DNA of 64,000 bases, taken from positions 2,232,001 through 2,296,000 of the forward strand of contig LR778134.1 in the NCBI GenBank assembly GCA_902809935.1. Direction: 5' to 3'. Below, piece after piece: positions 23,678-31,162 of this stretch. The stretch comes from Ruminococcaceae bacterium BL-4. Its GTDB lineage: Bacteria; Bacillota; Clostridia; Oscillospirales; Acutalibacteraceae. A program made the position numbers and the translations under genes. Position 1 is the stretch's first letter; each line of letters starts with the position of its first letter. Below the pieces are notes generated by a model that worked only from the letters and a program-made list of their open reading frames with translations, had not been told where the DNA came from and made no database searches.

Positions 23678-25282
23678 TTATTTCGTTTTGGTAACTCCAG
23701 CAAACGGAGTAATACCAGTCTGATGATAGTAGAAGCCCTGAACCTTTGGATTATAGCCGCATAGGTTCTTGGAATGTGAAATCAAAAGCCAGACATTCTG
23801 ATCTGCAACCATTTGTTCACACTGCTTATAAACTGCGTCACGATCAGCACCGTCTTTTGTAGCAATACCCTTTTGAATCAGTGCTCTATAAGTGGGATCA
23901 TCGTAACGAGAAAGATTCATGGAAACAGTCTTATCGGCGAGCAGATTCATAAAGTTATCCGGGTCACCATTATCACCGGTCCAGCCATAGAACGCAACAT
24001 CGTAGGATTCTGTCTCGATCTTCTGCTTATAAGTAGTCCAGTCATAAGCATCGATCTCACAGTCAACGCCGACCTTATCCAGATATCCCTTAATAGTCTC
24101 TGCAAGCTGCTGACCGCCTTTTGCGTTATACGGACGAGGATTCGTATAGGTAAGCATTTTAATCTTAGTAACACCGGCTGCAGCCAGATCCGCTTTTGCT
24201 TTATCCGGGTCATACTGAGTCTGCTTAATATCGGTATCATATGGTGCCATAAAAGTAGGCATTACGGAATTTGCAACAGAGGCATAATCTCCATAAAGTG
24301 CTTTTACGAGCTCAGGAACATTAATTGCTTCACTGACAGCTTTACGAGCAGCTGCATTCTTGAAGATATCACTCTTGGTGTTGTATGCCATGTAGTTAAT
24401 GGTCATGCCGTCTTCATTAAAGATCTTGTTGCCGGCATCCTCAATGGTCGGTACTACCGTATCATCAATTCCATCAATTACATCAACTTCTCCATTATCG
24501 AGAGCCGTTACACGAGCAGCATTTTCAGCAATAAAGCGGAAAACAACATTCTCGGTCTTTGCCGCGTTATCCTTATCCCAATAATTGTCGTTCTTCTTTA
24601 AAACGACACTCTGGCCTTTGTTCCAAGAAACAAAGGTATAAGGACCGGTGCCGCAGGGAGCTTCGTTCAGATTCCCCTTGTTCTTGTCAAGAGCAGTGGG
24701 GCTGACGATCGGAGCTGCCATACACATTGCCATATTTTTAAGGAATGCGGTATTAGCAGAACGCAGGTCAATTTCGACTGTGTTGGTATCAATTACCTTG
24801 ACTGCTTTTACACCGGTATTGTCTGCTTCAGATCCATAAACAAAGGAAGCATACGGCATATCGGAACTACGATTCGGCTCCAGCTGGCGGTCAATACTCT
24901 TCTTAACAGCGTCTGCATTAAAATCAGTACCATCTTGGAACTTAACACCCTCCTGAAGATGGAAGGTATAAGTAAGTCCGTCATCACTGATATCCCAACT
25001 CTTTGCAAGGCAGGGCTCTACTTCGGTGGAATCTTTGTTGTACTTTAAAAGTCCCTCATAAATATTGCACATAATCTTAGCAGATTCACCGTCATCAACA
25101 TAAGCCGGATCCAGTCCACGAGGATCTGCGCCCTGCGCATACGTGATGGTATCTGCCATTTGGCTTCCGGATGTAGTCCCGGAGGCGCTGCTGCCGGCGC
25201 GGCTACTACCGCAGCCAACCATACTTGCACCCACCATTGCTGTAGCCAGCGCTAGTGCAAGCAGTTTCTTGCTCTTCTTCAT
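23678..25282 (-). CDS. oppA: oligopeptide-binding lipoprotein OppA
   Basis: Solute-binding protein, SBP family 5, anchored outside the membrane by lipidation. The signal peptide is K-K-S-K-K-L-L-A-L-A-L-A-T, then lipobox S-M-V-G-C (Cys24 modified), a Ser/Gly linker to about residue 43 and the binding domain with D-P-R-G-L-D-P-A and G-L-L-K-Y. 534 aa from ATG 25282 after AAAAGGGGT. First gene of the operon behind a promoter and a terminator-like leader hairpin. The substrate is peptide by family; specificity is not visible. Confidence 0.93.
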   Translation of the reverse strand: MKKSKKLLALALATAMVGASMVGCGSSRAGSSASGTTSGSQMADTITYAQGADPRGLDPAYVDDGESAKIMCNIYEGLLKYNKDSTEVEPCLAKSWDISDDGLTYTFHLQEGVKFQDGTDFNADAVKKSIDRQLEPNRSSDMPYASFVYGSEADNTGVKAVKVIDTNTVEIDLRSANTAFLKNMAMCMAAPIVSPTALDKNKGNLNEAPCGTGPYTFVSWNKGQSVVLKKNDNYWDKDNAAKTENVVFRFIAENAARVTALDNGEVDVIDGIDDTVVPTIEDAGNKIFNEDGMTINYMAYNTKSDIFKNAAARKAVSEAINVPELVKALYGDYASVANSVMPTFMAPYDTDIKQTQYDPDKAKADLAAAGVTKIKMLTYTNPRPYNAKGGQQLAETIKGYLDKVGVDCEIDAYDWTTYKQKIETESYDVAFYGWTGDNGDPDNFMNLLADKTVSMNLSRYDDPTYRALIQKGIATKDGADRDAVYKQCEQMVADQNVWLLISHSKNLCGYNPKVQGFYYHQTGITPFAGVTKTK

Positions 25283-25374
25283 AAAACTACCCCTTTTCAA
25301 TCTTCTGCAGTTTCCTGCACAATTTGCAAAAGCACATTTTTGCCATGCTCTTTAAAAAAACAAAGTCCATATAC

Positions 25375-25409
25375 AAAAAAAGGCGCTTTACCTCTTCTGG
25401 TCAAGCACC
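25375..25409 (-). promoter_or_regulatory. promoter-proximal terminator hairpin in the opp leader
   Basis: Reverse strand: GGTGCTTgACC, loop AGAAGA, GGTaAAGCGCC, then seven T. Stem of 10 pairs with one G-U and one mismatch. It begins within about 10 nt of the predicted transcription start at 25416. A smaller hairpin (AAGCA-CGGG-TGCTT) overlaps its first arm and would compete. It could instead be the distal terminator of the HD-protein gene, about 145 nt upstream. Confidence 0.6.
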
Positions 25410-25422
25410 CGTGCTTTGTATT

Positions 25423-25451
25423 ATTATAGCGCGCACATTTACGGTTGGCAA
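25423..25451 (-). promoter_or_regulatory. sigma-A promoter of the opp operon
   Basis: Reverse strand: TTGCCA (25451-25446), 17-nt spacer, perfect TATAAT (25428-25423). The leader to the oppA ATG is about 135 nt. Confidence 0.75.
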
Positions 25452-25553
25452 GTAAAAAAATGCAAAAAGCTCTTCATTTTAAAGCTATCACCATATTTTT
25501 AGTGAATTTTTGTAATTATAGCTTTTCAATCCTGCATTTTTGTAGAAAACGCT

Positions 25554-26042
25554 TTAAACTGCTAGAGCGAGATGGCGTTTAATCTTCAAAATTCTGTAAA
25601 ATGAAAACATCTCCATCAATGCACAGAGCTTATCAGCCCCCGAAACGACAAAAGACTCACGATATTTTGGGACCTGACGCAAAGTAAGAGGCCACATATG
25701 CTTTAAAATAATGTCCTCTTCCTTAGGGGTCAACGGGCATAATTCCTTCGCATTTTTTAGTGCTGCTTTCGGATGAGAAAATCCGTGCATTCCCTCATGC
25801 GGGTCCGTATGCCAATCATAAAGGAACAAATCATGTAAAAGTCCCCCTCTGGCAGCCGCCCGATAATCAATATGCAGTCTGCGGCAAATTCGAAAACTTA
25901 AATAGGAAACAAACACTGAGTGTTCATAACAGCTAATATGTGCATGATGGTCCAGATCGCGCATTTCATTGACTTCTTTTGTTCCCAAAAGATCAGCGAC
26001 ACAATCATGATATGCTTTTAAATCCACAGAATCCCACATCAT
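25554..26042 (-). CDS. HD-domain phosphohydrolase-like protein
   Basis: 162-aa single HD domain: a first His in C-Y-E-H-S-V-F-V, the central L-L-H-D-L-F-L-Y-D-W-H (about residues 68-78), further metal-ligand candidates in H-G-F-S-H-P and I-L-K-H-M-W-P, and a late G-A-D-K. This is the uncharacterised clostridial HD family; metal-dependent phosphohydrolase activity is likely, the substrate unknown. Start is ATG 26042 after AGAGG; the next codon is also ATG. A TATATAAT lies about 40 nt upstream. Confidence 0.8.
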   Translation of the reverse strand: MMWDSVDLKAYHDCVADLLGTKEVNEMRDLDHHAHISCYEHSVFVSYLSFRICRRLHIDYRAAARGGLLHDLFLYDWHTDPHEGMHGFSHPKAALKNAKELCPLTPKEEDIILKHMWPLTLRQVPKYRESFVVSGADKLCALMEMFSFYRILKIKRHLALAV

Positions 26043-26197
26043 AAGAAGTTCAACCTCTTTCAAATTATATAATAGACAAATTATCTAGACTAATTGCTTA
26101 ATTTTTTTCTAAAACGCCTTTATTCTAACACACTCAAAGTAAAAAAAGAAGCAGAAACTTTTCCCAAATAACATTATTTTAGATATTTGTCTTTTAT

Positions 26198-27688
26198 TTA
26201 TTCAGAAAACGGCAGTCGTTCCTTATGGCAAATACGCTGAATTGAAAAGCGCCCCTCGATCAGTGCGGCATGAAGACCGCCTTCTACATGCATCCACTGA
26301 CCGGAAAGAAGCAGCCGACGAACTCCCGGCACCGTAAACGGCATCGGCTGATATTTAATCCCCGGCAGTGTAATAAATGGGCTCCAAGTTCCGTGATAAG
26401 CACCAAAACGTCGGCTGAAAAAATCCGGTGCTGCACAGCATACAGGTTTTAAATCCAATTCAGGAAATTTTTTTCGAAGCTGTTCCAGCACTTTTTTCAT
26501 AATTTTATTTGTCTCCGCCTCATACAGGACTTCGTTTTGGGATAATTCTTCCCAGTAATTGTAATTTTCTTCCGCCTGCGGAATTAGACACACAAACTGA
26601 GCGTTCCCATTTTGCCCCAGTTGAGAATCATAGCTCGACTGTATCAAGCAGAGACGGTTAATCAAAGTTTTTCCAATTGAAAAAGGTTCCACCTCAAAAT
26701 CCTGCATATGCAGCATCAGGCCGGGATCCTGATTCGTACGAAAAGCACAGTAAAATCCAGTAAAAATCGGATTGTGAAGTCGGTCTTCATATCGCTGCTG
26801 AAAATTTTTATCCAATTCTGTATCAGAGGGAATCAGATGATGAGTCGTAACATCCGGATCACATGCCGCAATCGTCCAATGCGAAAAATAGCGTTCGCCG
26901 CTGTGCAGTGCAATTCCTCTTGCCGCTCCATTTGCCGTCAAGATCTGCTCAACAGTGGCATTTAGCCGCAAAACTCCGCCTAGGCGCTGATATTGTTCTG
27001 CCATTCTCCTTGCCATAGCAGCAGCACCCCCGACGGGAAGCCCGCAGTTTCCGCTGACGAACATCGCATACTGAAATAAAAATAATGCCAATGTTCCATT
27101 CTGGGGCTGAACCGAAGAAAATAGACGCCGCAGAATTGGGCTCCTAAACTCATTAACAAACTGCTTCATACTGACTTCAGAAGCTTTCTGCAAAAGCTTT
27201 TCTGCTTCTTTATTCCCAACTTTTAAGCGCTCTAAAGGTCCTAAAAGTTCATCCGGCCTTTGGGCCGGAATTTCATACTCTGCAATCGTACGAATTGCAT
27301 TGCAAAACATGGAAATAGTCGGAGCATCCTCAGGAGAAAGCTTCTTTGCCTCACGCTCAAAGCGTTCCAAATCCTGCCAAAGCGTAATAGACTTATCATT
27401 TTCCGAAACGCTTAAAAAACTTTCCGGCTGAATAATCAATGTATTCCCAAGAGCTCCTGTCTCTCTCCACAAATAGTTTAACACCGTATTTTCTTTTGTC
27501 CCAATCAGTCCGCGAAAACAAAATCCAACCTGCTGTACTCCTGCTTTCCATCCGGCGCAAAAGCCGCCGGGCGCGCTGTTTTTATCAAAAATAACCGTCT
27601 GGAATCCTTGCTTCTGCCCCCAGATTCCGGCAGCAAGTCCGGAGATGCCACCGCCAATAATGGCAATTTTATTGACTCTTTTCAACAA
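26198..27688 (-). CDS. NAD(P)/FAD-dependent oxidoreductase, phytoene desaturase (CrtI/RetSat)-like
   Basis: 496-aa flavoprotein. The N-terminal dinucleotide fold has I-I-G-G-G-I-S-G-L-A-A-G (about residues 9-20) and the E/D-x-x-x-x-P-G-G pair as D-K-N-S-A-P-G-G; the C-terminal FAD motif is G-Q-W-M-H-V-E-G-G-L-H-A-A. This matches the CrtI/RetSat amine-oxidase-like superfamily. No other carotenoid gene lies nearby, so a carotenoid substrate should not be assumed. Start is TTG at 27688 (or the next TTG) after AGGGAAG, behind a near-consensus promoter. It is monocistronic by layout. Confidence 0.82.
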   Translation of the reverse strand: MLKRVNKIAIIGGGISGLAAGIWGQKQGFQTVIFDKNSAPGGFCAGWKAGVQQVGFCFRGLIGTKENTVLNYLWRETGALGNTLIIQPESFLSVSENDKSITLWQDLERFEREAKKLSPEDAPTISMFCNAIRTIAEYEIPAQRPDELLGPLERLKVGNKEAEKLLQKASEVSMKQFVNEFRSPILRRLFSSVQPQNGTLALFLFQYAMFVSGNCGLPVGGAAAMARRMAEQYQRLGGVLRLNATVEQILTANGAARGIALHSGERYFSHWTIAACDPDVTTHHLIPSDTELDKNFQQRYEDRLHNPIFTGFYCAFRTNQDPGLMLHMQDFEVEPFSIGKTLINRLCLIQSSYDSQLGQNGNAQFVCLIPQAEENYNYWEELSQNEVLYEAETNKIMKKVLEQLRKKFPELDLKPVCCAAPDFFSRRFGAYHGTWSPFITLPGIKYQPMPFTVPGVRRLLLSGQWMHVEGGLHAALIEGRFSIQRICHKERLPFSE

Positions 27689-27721
27689 ATCTTCCCTACT
27701 TTCTGCTAAACATTCGTTTTT

Positions 27722-27750
27722 AGTTTATCGAGTCCCATACTTTTTGTCAA
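27722..27750 (-). promoter_or_regulatory. sigma-A promoter of the CrtI-like gene
   Basis: Reverse strand: perfect TTGACA (27750-27745), 17-nt spacer, TAAACT (27727-27722). Confidence 0.75.
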
Positions 27751-27774
27751 CTGCTCTCTTTAAAAAGCTTTTCT

Positions 27775-27807
27775 TAAAAAAAGCCGCGGCTTCTAAAAGC
27801 CACGGCT
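27775..27807 (-). terminator. terminator of the P-loop ATPase gene
   Basis: AAGCCACGGCT (27797-27807) pairs with AGCCGCGGCTT (27782-27792), one mismatch, loop of 4 nt; the reverse strand continues with seven T. Confidence 0.85.
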
Positions 27808-27840
27808 CACAACAAAGTATTCTAATCTCGTAAAGAAAAG

Positions 27841-28848
27841 TTATGAAAAAATTTTTTCCGTAATTTCATCCCGCACTGTACAAAAATGTTCCATTCGGAC
27901 ATCTTCCAAAATTTTCTTGGAATGTTCATTCAAAAATTCTTTCGCTTGTGAAAGAGCAGCAACCGCTTTATTAATCTGTGTGTGGTACGCTGCTGCACTG
28001 GCTGCCAATTCTGCGGCACAGGTTTCATCTGTATGCGGAACAACCGCTGCCTTATAAAGATCCAACACTTCGTCTCCCGGGCGAGAAGGCTGATATTCAT
28101 GCGGAGCCGTACTGTCAAAAATACAGAGAGAAAGCTCCCGCACAATTACCATATCTAAGCTCTCCGGGTCAAAACCGCAATGATAAATTTCGCAATCATA
28201 TCCGGATTCCATTGCCTTATGTGCAAAGCGCTTGAGCAAAGTCGATTTTCCAGTGCCCGGACGTCCCTTTAAAAAGATTCTGCGGCTAAGGTCTTCTGTC
28301 AAATTTGGAATGTAATCGAGAGAACCATCCGCAGTTGCCGCACCAAAAAAGCGATGAACAGCCTTTCCGGTTTTGGGCAGAGCATCCTGAAGCAAGCGGT
28401 CCGATGTAAAAGTAAATACTTGATCCAACTTTTGAAAGTCAATCCGCTCCAGATAAATTTTTTCCCATCCATCATGAACTTTAAGTGCAGAAGCAAAACC
28501 TTCTTTGGCTTGCTGCAGAGCTGCAAATGCACAATCCAGTTCTTTTCCGCCGAGCAGGCGTTGAACACTATACCCCGCAAAAATCGGTTCATTAATAATG
28601 CCGGCTGAAAACTTTGGCAAAATAATTCCTGCCATATGATTATCCAAGCTGTCATGAATCAGCTCGATTGAGGTCTCTTCTTCTTTCGCCGTATGGCAAA
28701 TATCGGCAATCAATTCAGAAATCATCATAGACGGCCAACCATAAAGGCAGACGGCCGTTTCCAAAGGACTAAAATTAGAATCATAAAAATCGATCCATCC
28801 TCTGGCCGTGTTCGCATCCACGAAATAATTCCGTACCCTGTTTTCCAT
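27841..28848 (-). CDS. P-loop ATPase-like protein with two related halves (PRK06851 type)
   Basis: 335 aa, built from two related halves. In the second half F-L-K-G-R-P-G-T-G-K-S-T-L-L is an intact Walker A (about residues 191-204), followed by an E-I-Y-H-C-G-F-D-P-E-S-L-D segment. In the first half the equivalent site reads L-Y-G-W-P-S-M-M-I-S, losing the Lys and Ser/Thr, though the following I-E-L-I-H-D-S-L-D-N matches the second half. I recognise the family as PRK06851-like, function unknown. Start ATG 28848 after GGGGGTG; an inverted repeat encloses the ribosome site. Confidence 0.75.
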   Translation of the reverse strand: MENRVRNYFVDANTARGWIDFYDSNFSPLETAVCLYGWPSMMISELIADICHTAKEEETSIELIHDSLDNHMAGIILPKFSAGIINEPIFAGYSVQRLLGGKELDCAFAALQQAKEGFASALKVHDGWEKIYLERIDFQKLDQVFTFTSDRLLQDALPKTGKAVHRFFGAATADGSLDYIPNLTEDLSRRIFLKGRPGTGKSTLLKRFAHKAMESGYDCEIYHCGFDPESLDMVIVRELSLCIFDSTAPHEYQPSRPGDEVLDLYKAAVVPHTDETCAAELAASAAAYHTQINKAVAALSQAKEFLNEHSKKILEDVRMEHFCTVRDEITEKIFS

Positions 28849-28892
28849 GAGCGCACCCCCATAAAAGAATCTCTTTCAAAAAGTATGCGCTC
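28849..28892 (-). promoter_or_regulatory. 5'-UTR inverted repeat around the ribosome site of the ATPase gene
   Basis: GAGCGCA (28849-28855) and TGCGCTC (28886-28892) are perfect 7-bp complements. The 3' arm of the transcript lies directly before the ATG and the loop holds the GGGGG ribosome site. The structure could limit translation initiation. Confidence 0.45.
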
Positions 28893-28953
28893 AGAAAACG
28901 ATTATGATTAAATTCCTTTGTTTTCCAAAAAGCGATCACATAAAAATTTTATT

Positions 28954-30387
28954 TTAATTTGTTTCTTTCAGACTTTCTATAATATGACGAGCTGCCATGA
29001 CCCCGGTAACAGATGCCTGCATCAATCCACGAGTAATCCCGGCGCCGTCACCGATCGCATAAAGTTCCGGAAGCTGCGTTTCAAAGTTTTGATCGACCGC
29101 GACTTTAGCGGAATAAAACTTAACTTCCACTCCATAAAGCAGCGTATTTCTGCTGTAGAGACCCGGTGCCAGCTTATCAAGCGCCCTCAGTGTCTCTACA
29201 ATAGAAGTCAAATGACGATGCGGCAGGACAAAAGAAAGATCTCCCGGCACCGCATTTTTCAGGGTCGGGATCGTAGTACTTTTCTGCAGCCGTGTCTCAT
29301 CGGTACGACGTCCCAAAAGCAAATCCCCCAGCCGCTGTACCATAATTCCGCCGCCGGTAAGCATATTCCCCAACTGCGCGATATATCGGCCGTATTCAAT
29401 CGGCTGATGGAACGGCTGCGTAAATTTCGTGGAAACAAGCAGTGCAAAGTTTGTATTATCGCTGTGGCGATCTTCATCCGCATAGGAATGCCCATTTACA
29501 ACTGCAATTCCTCCGTTAGGTCCATCATAATGTTCTTCACTGACGATTCCTCCTGGATTCATGCAGAAAGTACGTACTTTATTCTCAAAAGTATCGGAAT
29601 AATAAATCAATTTTGCTTCATAAAGGTTTTTCGTCAGGTGATCCATCACCGCATTCGGCACTTCTACCCGCACTCCAATGTCCACTTCATTATTGGTAAC
29701 TGACAGCCCGGTTTCTTTGCTGATCCGGTTGAGCCAGTCTGCACCGCCGCGGCCGGGAGCTGCCACAACACGCTTAGCCTTCACAAGTTCTCTTTTTCCG
29801 TCCGGCCCTAAAAGATATGCTCCACAGGCATGGCCGTCTTCTACAAAAATAGTATCGGCAGTCGTATGTGCACGGAACTCAAAATTCGGCTGTGCAGCTA
29901 AATAATCATACATTGCACTGAGAACTTGAAAGCTGTATTCCGTTCCCATATGACGCACTGGGCAATGAATCAGCTGAATATTTTCCTTGCGGGCTTCATA
30001 GGCAATCTTATCGGCAAATTTGTTGCCTTCTCCAAACACTTTTTTGGGCGCACCGAATTTCAGATAGATTTCATCGCAGTAATGAATCATCTGTTCCGCT
30101 TCCTGTGCGCTCATAAAATCCGTAATATGCCCACCAACTTCCTCCGAAAGAGAAAGTTTCCCGTCTGAAAATGCTCCGGCTCCTGCCCAACCGTTCATAA
30201 TATTGCAGGTCTTGCAATGCGCACATTGACCGCTGGTTCTCGCAGGACATGTTCTTTTTGCAATCGCGCTGCCGGAATCTATCACCAGGACTTTCTTTTC
30301 CGGCGCCAGCTGATTCATTTCCAAAGCGGTAAAAATTCCCGCAGGGCCAGCTCCAATTATTAATAAATCATAGTCAAATTGTCTCAT
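28954..30387 (-). CDS. COG2509 FAD-dependent dehydrogenase-like protein
   Basis: 477-aa flavoprotein with the dinucleotide motif I-I-G-A-G-P-A-G-I-F (about residues 9-18). A Cys-containing stretch (C-P-A-R-x4-C-A-H-C-x2-C-N, about residues 47-63) sits just before G-W-A-G-A-G-A-F-S-D-G-K-L, the family's hallmark. The C-terminal FAD motif is A-I-G-D-G-A-G-I-T-R-G. Predicted oxidoreductase of unknown substrate; the Cys cluster may be a redox or metal site (inference). Start is ATG 30387 after TGGAGG; longer frames to 30411 lack a site. Confidence 0.85.
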   Translation of the reverse strand: MRQFDYDLLIIGAGPAGIFTALEMNQLAPEKKVLVIDSGSAIAKRTCPARTSGQCAHCKTCNIMNGWAGAGAFSDGKLSLSEEVGGHITDFMSAQEAEQMIHYCDEIYLKFGAPKKVFGEGNKFADKIAYEARKENIQLIHCPVRHMGTEYSFQVLSAMYDYLAAQPNFEFRAHTTADTIFVEDGHACGAYLLGPDGKRELVKAKRVVAAPGRGGADWLNRISKETGLSVTNNEVDIGVRVEVPNAVMDHLTKNLYEAKLIYYSDTFENKVRTFCMNPGGIVSEEHYDGPNGGIAVVNGHSYADEDRHSDNTNFALLVSTKFTQPFHQPIEYGRYIAQLGNMLTGGGIMVQRLGDLLLGRRTDETRLQKSTTIPTLKNAVPGDLSFVLPHRHLTSIVETLRALDKLAPGLYSRNTLLYGVEVKFYSAKVAVDQNFETQLPELYAIGDGAGITRGLMQASVTGVMAARHIIESLKETN

Positions 30388-30421
30388 GGTTTCCTCCATT
30401 ATTTTTCTCATAAGCCGATTT

Positions 30422-30450
30422 ATTGTATTTTATTTTATTAAAAAAGTCAA
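30422..30450 (-). promoter_or_regulatory. sigma-A promoter of the COG2509 gene
   Basis: Reverse strand: TTGACT (30450-30445), 17-nt spacer, TACAAT (30427-30422). Confidence 0.75.
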
Positions 30451-30491
30451 TCACAATTCTGTAACCTTCTATTACAATTACGATGAATTTA

Positions 30492-30520
30492 TTGACTTCC
30501 TTACTGCTACTTTATTATGA
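30492..30520 (+). promoter_or_regulatory. sigma-A promoter of the lipoprotein gene
   Basis: TTGACT (30492-30497), 17-nt spacer, TTATGA (30515-30520). An overlapping TATTAT at 15-nt spacing is the alternative -10. Divergent from the COG2509 promoter 41 bp away. Confidence 0.55.
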
Positions 30521-30555
30521 TGAATTTTAGTAGTCTCAAAAAGCGAGGTGACGAA

Positions 30556-31086
30556 ATGGGCAAACACAAGTGGATTCCAATCATATTATGTTGCGAATGC
30601 TTTTTGTTTTTTATACTGCAAATCTCCGGCTGCTCCGGACAAGCTCCTTATAAGGAACCTGTTTTCCCCTCTTCTATCGCTTCGGAACCGGAAACTGCAG
30701 AATTCTATCAAGATGAACAACTGAATTTTACTTTTCGAATTCCACCTTGCTGGATTTCTGAAAATCCTCTTTACACACAAGAAACCATTTTCGACGAATC
30801 TTCTAAAAATGGATACACCTCGTTTTATTATGCCCATGATCCTTCTGTTCCCCTTCTGCGAATTTTCTTGGAATCACAGGAATACAGCAACGATGAATTT
30901 TCAGTACAATTTTCATCTCTCTGCAAAGATCAAAACGTTTTCTTTCTTGGAGAAAATAAAAACGGATATTATTATGCTGTTCTTCCGGAAAGCTGTTCTC
31001 TTCCTATCGGAAAAGAAGCCGACCTATACAACAGTATGGCACTTTCCGAAAACGATGTAAAACGCAGATTTTCAATAGAATCATAG
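30556..31086 (+). CDS. putative lipoprotein of unknown function
   Basis: 176 aa. Signal peptide: M-G-K-H-K-W start, hydrophobic core about residues 7-24, lipobox I-S-G-C with Cys26 as the lipidated residue. The mature part is polar and acidic with an aromatic-rich middle (Q-L-N-F-T-F-R-I-P-P-C-W, then S-F-Y-Y-A-H). The 'F-R-I-P-x-x-W' pattern resembles the PsbP/DUF-type small beta-sandwich domains found in secreted Firmicutes proteins, but I cannot assign a family. Start ATG 30556 after GAGGTG. Single-gene unit ending at a bidirectional terminator. Confidence 0.7.
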   Translation: MGKHKWIPIILCCECFLFFILQISGCSGQAPYKEPVFPSSIASEPETAEFYQDEQLNFTFRIPPCWISENPLYTQETIFDESSKNGYTSFYYAHDPSVPLLRIFLESQEYSNDEFSVQFSSLCKDQNVFFLGENKNGYYYAVLPESCSLPIGKEADLYNSMALSENDVKRRFSIES

Positions 31087-31107
31087 ATAAAAGTTCGGCG
31101 GCCAATA

Positions 31108-31160
31108 AAAAGAGCAGGCTTTGTGAAGAAAGACTTTCACAAGAGTCTGCTCTTTATTTT
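31108..31160. terminator. bidirectional terminator between lipoprotein and pglX-like genes
   Basis: AAAGAGCAG/CTGCTCTTT outer stem (31108-31116, 31147-31155) and TTGTGAA/TTCACAA inner stem around an internal loop; T-rich on both outsides. The convergent genes share it. Confidence 0.85.
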
Positions 31161-31162
31161 GT

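Noticed and set aside
23813-24601. Long open frame antisense to oppA
   Set aside because: No ribosome site, a composition typical of the complement of a coding strand, and oppA on the other strand has a signal peptide and full-family motifs. The same reasoning removes the antisense frames at 20647-21468 (in oppD), 28918-29703 (in the COG2509 gene) and 31123-31722 (in the pglX-like gene).
25382-25420. Guanidine-II (mini-ykkC) riboswitch in the opp leader
   Set aside because: One ACGG-like loop is present, but the stem does not close on it without a bulge and the second hairpin lacks an ACGR loop. The downstream genes are peptide transporters, not guanidine exporters.
26198-27688. Carotenoid biosynthesis enzyme (CrtI) as a firm product name
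   Set aside because: Only the CrtI/RetSat superfamily fold is shown. No crtB, crtE or other carotenoid gene is near, so the substrate is left open.
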